From DASZFV01 sp036494575 (GTDB taxonomy: Bacteria > Myxococcota_A > Polyangia > Fen-1088), in contig DASXOE010000018.1 of assembly GCA_036494575.1 (NCBI GenBank), positions 44,365-108,364 on the forward strand: a stretch of DNA of 64,000 bases, given 5' to 3'. Positions 55,401 to 63,300 of the stretch are shown piece after piece (the first letter of the stretch is position 1; each line of letters starts with the position of its first letter). Made by a program: the position numbers and the translations under genes. A model generated the notes under the pieces. It had not been told where the DNA came from. It searched no databases and saw nothing but the letters and a program-made list of their open reading frames with translations.

Positions 55401-57588
55401 CGGGATCGAGGCGAACGACCTCCTCCCAGCGCGCGGCCGCGCCCACGGGATCTTGGAGCGGACCTTGGTGGATCTCGGCGATGCGCGCGACGAGCTGCAC
55501 CTTCTCGTCGGAGCTCGCGGCATGCTTGACGTGCTGGTCGAGGACGATGGCGAGCTTGCGCGGGTCGCCCGCGCGTTCGAGGATGCTCTCGAGACGCGTG
55601 AGCGTGTCGCGGTCGCCCGGCACGGCCTCCAGGATCTCGGTGGCGGCCCAATGGCCCTGCGCCAGATCCGCGAGCCGCTCGTCGTAGAGCGCCAGCACCT
55701 TGCGCAGCAGCGTCACGCGCTCCTGCAGCGAGGGCGCCGTCTCGATCTGCTCGCGCAGCGCGCCCGCGAGGCCGGCGAAGTCGCCCTCGTGCTCGTAGAG
55801 GTCGACGAGGGCGCGCGTCGACACTGCGTCCTGCGGCTCGCTGCGCAGGATCTCGCGGTAGATCTCGATGGCGCGTTTGGCGTTCCCGAGCTTCTCGCGG
55901 TGAATCTGCGCGATCCGGCGCAGGATCTCGTTGCGCTGCGGGGCGTCGCTCTGCTGGCCGGCCTCGCGCTCGAGCAGCGCCGCCATGCGGTCCCAGTCCT
56001 TGGCCTTGAGCAGCATCCGCCGCTGCGCTTCGCGCGCGCGCGTGTGTTGGGGCTGGAGCTCTTCGATGCGCTGCCACGCGCCGAGCGCGCGATCGATGTC
56101 GCCCAGGTTCTTCTCGGCGACGACGGCGATCTCTTCGAGGCGCCCCACGAGGTCCTCGGCGGAGGCGCCCGCGACGCGCGCGCGGTCGAACGAGAACTCG
56201 AGGAGATCGGCGAGCGCGACCCAGTCGCCCTTCTCGCGGAAGTGCTCGGCGTAGGCGGCGAGGGCCACGGGATTCTCCGGCTCGAGCTGCAGCACGGCGT
56301 GGAGATAGACGGCTGCCTGGTCGCGGTCTCCGAGGCGATCGCGGTAGAGCGCGGCGAGCTCGAGCATGATGCGCGTTCGGGCGCCGGGCTCCTCGATGAC
56401 GCCGAGCTGCCGCTCGCGCAGCTCGGCGAGCTTCGCGTACTCGTGGCCGCCCGCGTACAGCTCCGACAGCTTCTCCGAGGCGGGCCCCCCCGGCGGCTCG
56501 AGCGCCGCGATCTCGCCGTAGACGCGCTGGGCCTCGGCCAGGTCGGCGAGCTCGCTCTCGGAGAGCTGCGCGCGCTTGTAGAGAAAGTCGACGCGCTCGG
56601 TCTCGCTCGTGGCGGCCTGCACGCGCTCTCGATAGTACCGGTCGAGATCGGAGAAGCGCTGCGCATCGTAGTAGACGCGCTCGAGCAGCTCGCCCGACTC
56701 GGGGTGCCCGGGCACGGCCGTGAGGGCGCGGCGCAGAGCCGCGACGGCGTTGTCGGCGTCGCCCGCCTCCTGCCGCCGCCGCGCGATCTGGAAGTAGATC
56801 GCCGCCGCCCGCTCGAGGCCGTCGGCGCCGATCCAGTTGGGGTTGGCGTAGACGCCCGCGAGGAGCTCGAGGGCCTTCTCGTCGCGGGGCCGGAGCCGCA
56901 CCACCTCGGTGAGCCGCTGCGCCGCCGCGTCGAGCTCCTCGAGCTTCTCGCCCAGCACGCGGCCGAGGCCGAGCAGGAGGTCGGCGCGCCGTTTGGCGTC
57001 GGCCGTGCCCTCGAGCTCGAGCTCGTAGAGGCGGACGACGCTCCGGTAGTCGCCGAGCGCGCGATAGATCTTCCGCGCCGACTCTATGGACTTGACGTCC
57101 TCGGCGCCGAGCTTGCCCGCGCGCTGGGGGCTGCGCACGACGCGCTCGAGCTTGCCGAAGTGGTTGACGAACAGCTGGCCCATCTCCGACTGCAGCTCGG
57201 CGATGCGTCCCGGGTCGCGCGTGCGCGCCACGGCGGCCGCCTCCATCTCGAGCATCGTCATGTAGTCGGCCATGCGGCCTTGCTCGCGATAGATGTCCTT
57301 GAGCCGCGTGGCCGCGCGGATGTGCCCCGGGTCACGATCGACGGCGTTGGCGAGGTCGGCCTCGGCGCCGACGGCGTCGCCGAGCTGGTCGATGCGCAGC
57401 TCGGCCGCGAGGTAAAAGAGCTCCCCTGCCTTGGGCCCGTCCTCGATGGCCTGCGCCCGCGTCTCGTAGAGGGTGACGAGCTTGTCGTGGGCCTCCGCCT
57501 GGCGAAACGCCTTGCGTAGCGCCACGAACGCCTCGGTGTCCGCCGGGTTGCGTCGGAGCGCGGCCTCGTACTCACGAACCGTGGGCAT
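49465..57588 (-). CDS. giant TPR-repeat protein (2707 aa)
   Basis: An 8.1-kb gene encoding a 2707-residue soluble protein with dozens of TPR-like helical hairpins spaced about 35-40 residues apart, e.g. AALRRNPADTEAFVALRKAF, AIEIYREILRSEPQDAVSTR, ALDEFLRSFALAPEIAATRD. Around residues 1290-1400 an acidic/proline-rich disordered linker (LSEEDLDEALEGEDDDIV, then eight prolines) separates two solenoids. The C-terminal 400 residues leave the TPR pattern (DIGQ-like blocks, FVLREKVGTAIARAAAA) and may be a distinct domain. No signal peptide or membrane helix. Start ATG 57588 follows GAGG; MVGCG at 57657 is an upstream extension. The function is unknown; a large scaffold is inferred. Confidence 0.88.
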   Translation of the reverse strand: MPTVREYEAALRRNPADTEAFVALRKAFRQAEAHDKLVTLYETRAQAIEDGPKAGELFYLAAELRIDQLGDAVGAEADLANAVDRDPGHIRAATRLKDIYREQGRMADYMTMLEMEAAAVARTRDPGRIAELQSEMGQLFVNHFGKLERVVRSPQRAGKLGAEDVKSIESARKIYRALGDYRSVVRLYELELEGTADAKRRADLLLGLGRVLGEKLEELDAAAQRLTEVVRLRPRDEKALELLAGVYANPNWIGADGLERAAAIYFQIARRRQEAGDADNAVAALRRALTAVPGHPESGELLERVYYDAQRFSDLDRYYRERVQAATSETERVDFLYKRAQLSESELADLAEAQRVYGEIAALEPPGGPASEKLSELYAGGHEYAKLAELRERQLGVIEEPGARTRIMLELAALYRDRLGDRDQAAVYLHAVLQLEPENPVALAAYAEHFREKGDWVALADLLEFSFDRARVAGASAEDLVGRLEEIAVVAEKNLGDIDRALGAWQRIEELQPQHTRAREAQRRMLLKAKDWDRMAALLEREAGQQSDAPQRNEILRRIAQIHREKLGNAKRAIEIYREILRSEPQDAVSTRALVDLYEHEGDFAGLAGALREQIETAPSLQERVTLLRKVLALYDERLADLAQGHWAATEILEAVPGDRDTLTRLESILERAGDPRKLAIVLDQHVKHAASSDEKVQLVARIAEIHQGPLQDPVGAAARWEEVVRLDPDDARALAALEALYVTLGQPAELARVLDLQVERVVADPAAQADYIRALARLNEQTLHDIARARRNWEQLCEILPGDAEALEALSRIYTGEGDWATLVRILERQVPLAKEPARAVELALLRAQIFDERLRNLDEAARGLEQVVAELDPRSWVAHERLRALYERNQDWARVVKVAERQLFLTEDPAQRTPRALEVGVLWRDRLGDEKKAVTAFERVLEIDADNLEALQALAALYATMGNHQRLAFTDEKLLDQIPEPAARRQLMLEIAKLYEDQLADPSLAFEWVRRAYNESPDAEALQLVDATAERHGLFEELIQIYEGARARATEPTDQLAASLKIAFVCEEKLADPARAFATLREALPADPTGRELLPGIERLAERTGDWAGLLDVYTRVARGRGELAERVEILRLRAVVRETRMNDASGALDEFLRSFALAPEIAATRDEILRLARATNRWEEALKVQGQLFALAEDLPEKLSIARNAAYLVEHEVKDLVRAFRAYLNAFRLAPDDDEITGHLWRLAALIGRYDGAPETRNEPVAVAAVVTEDADILESRLTTDAGVAASSPAGAREDVDDVDAAEPGASSSADDLEAALLTTADIDVKVDDATGEAADVELSEEDLDEALEGEDDDIVAAAPPPPPPPSPARRGDQSRFATPWEELAAAYDALPAEDTDERRVYLLKIVALWEKGAKDVERALDAIERAFRLDATDETVRAELDRMGAVYEVWDRVAAIYLGAIDEFGAVERAVALHHDVARIRERLGQVDKAEEIYRAILSLKSDDTVALGRVEELSRAEMRYEDLADVLDKRTSAGTEALPAGPERRAKMRELATLYEDRLEKPYEAVDTLERYVAEAAEAAAGAPDVAATPDAYEALERLYSRVGLWAKVVESLQRHADVVPDAEAARALRLRVAFVYEKELGQPDRAIEAYQALLAQTPDDGEALAALDRLHETHGHFDDLQETLGRRVALASGVERVELVRRRARILEDRLANPEAAAAAVRELGDDAIRDDELMVVLLRNLRRAGLAHEAARVLSRRIEIERAMGSSPEILKRVAGLSLELSLLRLDDLNDPEAARKEVESALKASPENPAALAALARLYLKENDFQHYAETRVRQARALRGTPGGDAVEALLDAGRVYREQLSLPEHARTCFEEALVEDPTHGEALRGLAALLASQGHWDEARGILERQLDNASEPEIRAAVLTDLGRAAWEGFGDAAAAQQRLDEALALAPEHLPAVLAIADIYYKEGQWELAEKRLTEAVRKLRTQPQQAARLYQRLAEVHEKLGKLDEAYRQLVEADRMNGGQLLTKLSLGENRFRAGKWREAALHLGPLADHPDAAMFPEEVADAVAHAAQAETKLRRPEKAMALYEAALTLRPSHRASLRALADLALERGEPQKAATYLRRMAETTTDLAERARLWEQLGDLALESDDDAQALNAYEEALKAEGPPREEHVGLLEKALELQRKRGDGEAAARTSALLIDLVKDPKERAARRRDAAVLMAERGNPKEAAALLDQALAEDPYDEDALVALCGLADKAIDKKALKARLARTLPELPELPDDAGTRAARARRARLWERQGELQRKRDPAVATRSFEAAVALDPERLPAREALVALYGDKPEHADAAAEIHRRLLMADVTRSDSLRALAAGYARRGFVDRSRCCYEVLALLGETTREENAYLDTHPSPTLKPEDPYAAPIDDQDRKLHLAMPDAIAMAEIFSSLWDGAPGLIGQHVEDFGVSAQDKVSPMSDLDLGKIYGQVAKALANKKTALYLKAGGAAAPGAHDITLVVQSPPALVVGGHLAEEAPTAEVRFELARGLELSRPEYILAAGVRPKQFTQLFSNVLKAFHPRHARRRASDAGADPATDLKKNVPYKVSKRLVELFQELGTTSWSSVRWRAVVQHTGNRAGLLLCGDLKTAARLVLEEGAALADRPADDLRALAKSHEAFRELLRFAISEDYFVLREKVGTAIARAAAA

Positions 57589-57722
57589 GGGGGGATCCTC
57601 TTCCCGTACGTCGGAGAACCTAAAGCCAACGAGCTTGAGGAAACCGCACCCTACCACGCCTCCCGGGCTGAAGAAAAGCCGTCCGGGCGATGATAACGCC
57701 GTGATTTACCGGAAGAATCTGG

Positions 57723-60700
57723 TCACTGACAGGTGCTGGTTCCGTCGCACATGGCGCCGGCGGCGCAGTCGTTGTCGCTCGCGCAGGGGGCGGTCTTGCA
57801 CGCGGTGCCTGCGCAGGCGTAGGGCGCGCAGCTCGACTTCGCCCCGGCGACGCACATGCCGGCGCCGTCGCAGGCCGATGGCGTCATGAGCATCGAGGTC
57901 GCGGTGTCGCAGGAGGCCGGCATGCAAGTCGTGCCCGCGGGATGAAGGGCACACGAGCCGGCGCCATCGCAGACGCCGTCCGTCCCGCAGGTCGAGGCGG
58001 CCATGGTGATGCAGCTCGCGAGCGGATCGTTTCCCCCCTTGGGGACCGGCTGGCAGCTGCCGGCCTTCCCCGCGACGGCGCAGGACGAGCAGGCCGAGCA
58101 GCTCGCGGTGCCACAGCAGACCTGCTCGACGCAATGGCCGGTCACGCACTGGGAGCCGTCGGTGCAGCTGCCGCCGTTCGGCGTGAGGTTCGTGCACGCG
58201 CCGTCGGCGCAGGAGAAGCCCATGATGCAGTCGCCGTCGCTGGCGCAGGAGGTGAGGCACGTCGCGCCCGCGCCGCACTTGTAGACGCCGCAACTCGTGG
58301 ACATCTGCTTGCACGTGCCGGCGCCGTTGCAGAAGCCCACAGGAGTGATCGTCGCGTCCGTGCACGACGCGGTTCCACACGACGTCGAGGCGGGTGCGTT
58401 CCGGCAGGCGCCCGCGCCGTCGCAGGTGCCGATGAAGCCGCAGGGCGGGCTGGCAGCGCAGCGGCCGTGGGGCTCCCCCGCGTCTGCAGGCACGGCGCTG
58501 CAGGTTCCCTCGCGCCCCGCGACGTTACAGGCCTGGCAGGTGCTGCAGCTGGCCGTCGCGCAGCAGACGCCGTCGACGCACGAGTTCCCCGTGAGGCAGT
58601 CGGCGTCGCTCGCGCAGACCTCGCCCAGCCGGTGCTTGTCTCCGCACTGGTTCTTCTGTAGGTCGCAGATGGCGGGCGGCGCGCAGTCCGTGTCGGCCAC
58701 GCAGGTCGTGTTGCAGGCCGTGCCGTTACAGCTGTAGGGCGCGCACGATTGCATCGCCGCGGGCTTGCAGGTGCCGGCGCCGTCGCACGCGCGCCCGAGC
58801 GTCTGGGTGGTGGCGCTCACGGGGCAGCTCGGCGCGGCGCACGACGTGCCGGCCGCGAAGACCTCGCAGGCGCCCCTGCCGTCACAGAACCCCGTCATCC
58901 CGCAGGTCGCCGCGCCGGCGTTCATGCACGAGCTCGTCGGGTCGGTGCCGCCGCTCGCGACGGGAGCGCACGTGCCGGCCGTCGCGGCGAGCGCGCACGA
59001 AAGACAGGTCCCCGTGCAGGCCGTGCGGCAGCACACGCCCTGCGAGCAGAAACCGCTGCCGCACTCGTTGCCGTCGGCGCAAGTCGCGCCCGGAGCCTTG
59101 AGGCCGCAGGTGCCATTCGTGCACACCGCGGGGGCCGCGCAGTCGGCGTTGGCGGCGCAGGCCGCTCGGCAGGCGGAAGCGCCGCACTGGAAGGGGGCGC
59201 ACGAGCTCGCCCCCGGTGTCACGCAGGCGCCGGCGCCGTCACAGGTCGAGGCCGGGGTGAACGTCGCCGTGCCCGCGGGGCAGCTCGCGGCGCCGCAGGG
59301 CGTGCCGTGCGGGTACTTCTGACAGACCCCCGCCTCACACATGCCGTCCGTTCCGCACGTCGACGCGGCCGTCGCGATGCAGGTGTTCGATGGATCGGGC
59401 GCGCCCGCCGGCACGTCGGCGCAGGTGCCCATCGCGCCGGCGAGCGCGCAGGACTTGCACGCGCCGGCGCAGGCGGTCGCGCAGCAAACACCCTGCGCGC
59501 AGAAGCCCGAGCCGCACTCGACCGCGGCCGAGCACGAGGAGCCGTTCGTCTTCTTGCCGCAAGAGCTCTGCGCGTCGCACACGTTGGGCGGGACGCAGGC
59601 GGCGTTGCTCGTACACGCCGAGAAGCAGCGCGTGCCGTTGCATGCAAAGGGGGCGCAAGCCAGGGCCGGCGGCGCCACGCACTGTCCCGTGGTGTTGCAC
59701 GCGGACGCCGGCGTGAAGACGTTGGAGTCGCAGTGCTCCCCGGCGCAGGGCGTGCCCGCCATGTATTTGCGGCAGCTCCCGGCCCCGTCACAGACGCCGT
59801 CGGTGCCGCAGGTGGCCGCGCCGTGGTCGGCGCAGGTGGCGCGCGGGTCGGCCGCGCCCGCGGGGACGGGCGTGCAGCGACCCATCGCCGACGGCAGTCC
59901 GCAGGACCGGCAGGCGCCCTGACACGCGTCGGCGCAGCAGACGCCGTCGACGCAGAAGGTGCTCGCGCATTCGCCGCCCACGCCGCAGGTCTGGCCGTTC
60001 AGCTTGGGGCCGCAGCTCCCCGCGACGCAGGCGTGCCCGGCCTGGCAGTCGGCGTCGGAGGCACACTTCGTCTTGCAAGCGCCGTTCGTGCAGCGGAACG
60101 GCGCGCACGCCTGCACGCCGGGGGCGCGGCACACCCCGATGCCGTTGCAGGTGCCGGCCGTCTCGAGACGATCGCCCGCGCACGCGGGGGCAATGCAGAT
60201 GGTCTCGGCGCGATAGAGCGCACAGCCGCCGAAGCCATCGCACGTGCCCGTGCGGCCGCACGACGCGGCCCCTTGGTCCTTGCACTGGCCGCGCGGGTCG
60301 ACGACGCCGAGGTCGATGGGCCAGCACGTCCCTTCGCGTCCGACCTGGTTGCAGGCCACGCAGGCGCCCTGACAGGCGACGTTGCAGCAGACGCCGTCGG
60401 CGCAGAAGCCCGAGGCGCAGTCCGCGTTCTTCGCGCAGACCGCGGCCCGGGGCTTGGGGCCGCAGCTCCCGGCGACGCATTTGACGTTGTTCGCGCAGTC
60501 AGCGTCCGCCTTGCACGAGGCGAAGCACTTGCTCAGCGAAGAATCGCAACCGAAGGGCGCGCACACCGTCGCCGGGCCGGGCTTGCAGCGTCCTATCGAG
60601 TCACAAACGTAGACGCCGCCCACGGACGCGCCGTCGCACGCGCCGCCCTTGCAGACCGAGCCGGGCGCGTACTTGCGGCACGCCCCCGCGCCGTTGCAGG

Positions 60701-61088
60701 TGCCGTCGAGGCCGCAGGTGGCGACGTCGACCTTGGGACACACGCTCCCGTCGCGCGGCGGCGAGCCGTTCGGCACGAACGAGCAGGTCCCGGGCGCCGC
60801 GGCCGTGTCGCACGCCTTGCACGTCTCCGCGCAGGACGTGTTGCAACACACGCCGTCGACGCAGAACCCACTGACGCAGTCGCCGCCACAGCCGCAGGCC
60901 TGGCCGCTCGCCTTCTGCATCCCGCCCATCCCGCTGCACGCCACGTCCGCGACCCCGTCCGTTCCCGCCTCGCGCGCCGGCGCATGGCTCTCGGTGCACG
61001 CGACGAGCGATGCGCCGCCGGCCGCGAGCACGACGATGGCCGCGACGGCGTGGCGCAAGCTCTTGGAGCGATCCGGCAAACCAGACAT
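57723..61088 (-). CDS. seven-repeat cysteine-rich surface lipoprotein
   Basis: A 1121-residue exported protein. The signal peptide ends in the lipobox LVAC (about residue 31). The mature part is seven tandem copies of a roughly 150-residue cysteine-rich module; each has a core like SGFCVDGVCCNTSC, then CxACxxxGxxGTC, ATCGxDGxCDGAGxC, and a CAPFxCxxxxC segment ending DxDCxxxxxC. Cores: GFCVDGVCC, GFCADGVCC, TFCVDGVCC, GFCAQGVCC, GFCSQGVCC, NSCVDGVCC, GHCVEQVCC. The even cysteine pattern implies many disulfides outside the cytoplasm. It fits a cell-surface adhesin or predation-type factor but that is conjecture. GGGGGAGGA lies immediately before ATG 61088. Confidence 0.9.
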   Translation of the reverse strand: MSGLPDRSKSLRHAVAAIVVLAAGGASLVACTESHAPAREAGTDGVADVACSGMGGMQKASGQACGCGGDCVSGFCVDGVCCNTSCAETCKACDTAAAPGTCSFVPNGSPPRDGSVCPKVDVATCGLDGTCNGAGACRKYAPGSVCKGGACDGASVGGVYVCDSIGRCKPGPATVCAPFGCDSSLSKCFASCKADADCANNVKCVAGSCGPKPRAAVCAKNADCASGFCADGVCCNVACQGACVACNQVGREGTCWPIDLGVVDPRGQCKDQGAASCGRTGTCDGFGGCALYRAETICIAPACAGDRLETAGTCNGIGVCRAPGVQACAPFRCTNGACKTKCASDADCQAGHACVAGSCGPKLNGQTCGVGGECASTFCVDGVCCADACQGACRSCGLPSAMGRCTPVPAGAADPRATCADHGAATCGTDGVCDGAGSCRKYMAGTPCAGEHCDSNVFTPASACNTTGQCVAPPALACAPFACNGTRCFSACTSNAACVPPNVCDAQSSCGKKTNGSSCSAAVECGSGFCAQGVCCATACAGACKSCALAGAMGTCADVPAGAPDPSNTCIATAASTCGTDGMCEAGVCQKYPHGTPCGAASCPAGTATFTPASTCDGAGACVTPGASSCAPFQCGASACRAACAANADCAAPAVCTNGTCGLKAPGATCADGNECGSGFCSQGVCCRTACTGTCLSCALAATAGTCAPVASGGTDPTSSCMNAGAATCGMTGFCDGRGACEVFAAGTSCAAPSCPVSATTQTLGRACDGAGTCKPAAMQSCAPYSCNGTACNTTCVADTDCAPPAICDLQKNQCGDKHRLGEVCASDADCLTGNSCVDGVCCATASCSTCQACNVAGREGTCSAVPADAGEPHGRCAASPPCGFIGTCDGAGACRNAPASTSCGTASCTDATITPVGFCNGAGTCKQMSTSCGVYKCGAGATCLTSCASDGDCIMGFSCADGACTNLTPNGGSCTDGSQCVTGHCVEQVCCGTASCSACSSCAVAGKAGSCQPVPKGGNDPLASCITMAASTCGTDGVCDGAGSCALHPAGTTCMPASCDTATSMLMTPSACDGAGMCVAGAKSSCAPYACAGTACKTAPCASDNDCAAGAMCDGTSTCQ

Positions 61089-61216
61089 TCCTCCCCCTCG
61101 ATGACGACCGCGGCGCACGTTATCCCCACGGGGCTCGCGACAAAAGGGGCTGCGGCACACGCCGCGTCAGAGCGGGCGCCGAGCCGGCGTCGGGAAGCTC
61201 ATCGAGGAGCAAGGGC

Positions 61217-62407
61217 TCAATGATACAGGAACACGATCTCGATGCGGTTGTTCTTGGCGCGGCCGGCGGCGCTGTGGTTGTCATCGAGGGGCTCGTCGCC
61301 GCCCACGCCGCTCGGCATGAGGCGACGCGCCTCGACTCCGCGCGAGACGAGGGCTCCGTAGACCGCCTGCGCGCGCGCCGCGGAGATCGCGACGAGCTCG
61401 CCCGACTTGCCCCGGCTGTCGGTGTGACCGATGACCTGGACGGGATAGGTCGGGTACTTGTTGACGAGCGCCGCGATCCCGTCGAGGACCGCTTCATGCC
61501 CCGACGCGACCGTGGTCTGCTTCTTCGAGAAGAGGTCGGGTACGGCGAGCACGAGGCGCTGCAGGTCGCCGCGTCGATCGATGCGGACCGAAACGCCTGG
61601 CACGCCCGAGGCATCGCGCGACAGCGCGTCGTCGCGCATCTTGTTCTGGCTGGCCTGTTCGGCCTGCTCGTACCGCGGCTTCGACAGCTCCGCGGCCTGG
61701 TCGGCGTTCTTCTTGGCGACGTCGGCGCTGGCTTGCGCCGCCGCGAAGGCGCTCTGCTTGAGCTCGCCCTGCGCCTTGTCGAGCATGTCGGTGGCGGCGC
61801 GATACTCCGCGCTCGCATACTTGTTCGCATCGACGGTCTCGGCCGTGTGCAGCGCGAGCTGCGCGGCTGCGATCTTCTGCTCGGTCGCGAGCTGCTGCGA
61901 GAGGCGCTGTTGCTCCGCCTCGGCCTTCTGCTGGTCCGAGCTCATCTGTTGCGAGAGGCGCTGCTTGTCGGCATCGGCCGTCTTGCGCGCCTCGAGATAC
62001 TTTTGCAGGAGCGTCAGCTTCTCGGTCTCGCTCGCGAGATCCTTCGAGACGCTGGCATATTCCTCGTCAGCGGCCCCCTGATCGCTCGACAGCTTCTCGA
62101 TCTTGGCCTTGAGCCGATCCTGCTCGGCGAGCGCGAGCGCCGTCTTGAGCTTTATCTGCGCCATGATGGCGTCGCGTCGCGACTCCTCGAGGTCGTTCGA
62201 CTCCCACTCCTCGGCGGCCTTTTGACCGAGCTTGTCCGAGCTCGTCACGAGATCGGGCGCGCGCTTGGCGGCTTCCTGCAGGTTGGCGCCCTTCTTGACG
62301 GCCTCGTACGCGTCGAGCTCGCGCGGGCGCGGTGGCGTGGCGCACCCGAGCACGGCCGCCGCGACGAGCGCGCCCGCGCGCAGCCCTGGAAGTCGCGCGC
62401 CGCTCAT
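61217..62407 (-). CDS. OmpA-family lipoprotein with coiled coil
   Basis: A 396-residue lipoprotein (VLGC, C22). A long helical coiled-coil region (about 60-250) is rich in Gln/Lys/Ala (ARKTADADKQRLSQQMSSDQ), and the C-terminal 130 residues form an OmpA-like peptidoglycan-binding domain (VQVIGHTDSRGKSGELVAIS, RRLMPSGVGGDEP, NNRIEIVFLYH). It likely tethers the outer membrane to peptidoglycan. The ATG overlaps the stop of the upstream coiled-coil gene in an ATGA, so the two are translationally coupled. It is separated by about 130 bases from the cysteine-rich lipoprotein. Confidence 0.93.
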   Translation of the reverse strand: MSGARLPGLRAGALVAAAVLGCATPPRPRELDAYEAVKKGANLQEAAKRAPDLVTSSDKLGQKAAEEWESNDLEESRRDAIMAQIKLKTALALAEQDRLKAKIEKLSSDQGAADEEYASVSKDLASETEKLTLLQKYLEARKTADADKQRLSQQMSSDQQKAEAEQQRLSQQLATEQKIAAAQLALHTAETVDANKYASAEYRAATDMLDKAQGELKQSAFAAAQASADVAKKNADQAAELSKPRYEQAEQASQNKMRDDALSRDASGVPGVSVRIDRRGDLQRLVLAVPDLFSKKQTTVASGHEAVLDGIAALVNKYPTYPVQVIGHTDSRGKSGELVAISAARAQAVYGALVSRGVEARRLMPSGVGGDEPLDDNHSAAGRAKNNRIEIVFLYH

Positions 62408-62847
62408 TTGGAGCCCGCCTCGAGGGCTTTCTTCTTGATCGTCGTGTCGGCCAAGGCCTTGCGCGATTGATCGATCTTGCGCCGGGTCTGTTGCAGATCG
62501 CCCTCGCGCTTGTCCGCCTGCGCGCGCAGCTTCGACGCGGCGATCTTCTGGCGGATCAACTCGGCCTGCGCGAGCGCGCGATCGAGGACCCCGCGAACGT
62601 CGTCGTATTCGTGCTTCGCGCGCAGCGCCCAGGCCTCGTCGAGCCAGGCCTTGAGGAGAGTGAGCTCGTCCCCGGCCGTGTGGAGCTCGTCGAGACGCTC
62701 GATGTCCGCGACGCCCGCGCGTTGCGTTTCGATCTGGCGCTGCAGATCGTCTTCTTCGCCGGCGCTCGCCACGCGGCACGCCGTGGACGCCACCAGGAGC
62801 GCGACCAGGGTGAGAGCGCGAGCCCATCGTCTAGTCCAAAGCCTCAT
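62404..62847 (-). CDS. small coiled-coil envelope protein
   Basis: A 147-residue exported protein. A basic n-region and hydrophobic core end at STAC (C24) or ASAG, so either a lipoprotein or a signal-peptidase I substrate. The mature part is almost entirely a charged coiled coil (DDLQRQIETQRAGVADIERL, LRAQADKREGDLQQTRRKID). Its stop lies inside the ATG of the OmpA-like gene (ATGA), and the partner's central coiled coil is of similar character, so the two may form a complex. Nothing more specific is recognised. Confidence 0.82.
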   Translation of the reverse strand: MRLWTRRWARALTLVALLVASTACRVASAGEEDDLQRQIETQRAGVADIERLDELHTAGDELTLLKAWLDEAWALRAKHEYDDVRGVLDRALAQAELIRQKIAASKLRAQADKREGDLQQTRRKIDQSRKALADTTIKKKALEAGSK

Positions 62848-62892
62848 AGGCCGATGACCTTAAGCTTCCGCAAGACCAAGTTCAAGTGCGGG

Positions 62893-63300
62893 TCACGGCG
62901 CGCGCGAGGCGGTCGGCACCGTCAGTCGTGCGATTGTCCAATCAATGGCCGTGGCCACCGCGAGGCCCGTGACCGTGCCCACGGCGTCCCAGGTGAGATC
63001 GCGCCAGGAGGCGTCGCCGTGCCCCGAGAGATCCCACAGCTCCTTGGCGACGCCGAGGGAGAAGGCGAAGCCGCCGCCGACGGCGAGGCGCACGCGACGG
63101 TCTTCGGAGAAGAAGGCGGTCGCGGCGTAACCTCCCGAGGCGAGGATGGCGCTCGCGCCGAAATGCAGCGCTTTGTCTCGCCCGAACCACGGGTCGCGAT
63201 CCTCGCCGCGCGCCGGGCGAGGCGCGAGAAGTGTGAGAGCCACGAGCCCGAGCGCGGGGAGGTGCGCGCGCGGCGCCGCAGCGCGCGCGCCGGTCGTCAA
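62893..63300 (-). CDS. YfiM/DUF2279-like exported protein
   Basis: About 135 residues. The signal peptide (LGLVALTLLAPRPARGE) precedes a YfiM-like core: DKALHFGASAILASGGYAAT, a small hydrophobic stretch, VAKELWDLSGHGDASWRDLTWDAVGTVTG and a C-terminal hydrophobic segment. Relatives are small envelope proteins of unknown function. The TTG at 63300 forms a TTGA with the upstream VTT gene stop, with a GGTGG five bases before it; GTG 63309 is an alternative. A longer frame to 63630 lies entirely inside the VTT gene and is rejected. Confidence 0.8.
   Translation of the reverse strand: MTTGARAAAPRAHLPALGLVALTLLAPRPARGEDRDPWFGRDKALHFGASAILASGGYAATAFFSEDRRVRLAVGGGFAFSLGVAKELWDLSGHGDASWRDLTWDAVGTVTGLAVATAIDWTIARLTVPTASRAP

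Noticed and set aside
53863..57519. 1218-codon plus-strand open frame antisense to the TPR gene
   Set aside because: Leu/Glu/Arg-rich antisense of TPR repeats; no start signal or motif.
57660..57700. Imperfect hairpin CCCGGGCT...AGCC-GT-CCGGG after the cysteine-rich gene as a terminator
   Set aside because: Stem is bulged and no U-tract follows; too weak to call.
58749..61223. 824-codon plus-strand open frame over the cysteine-rich lipoprotein
   Set aside because: Arg/Ala-rich antisense of cysteine repeats; no independent evidence.
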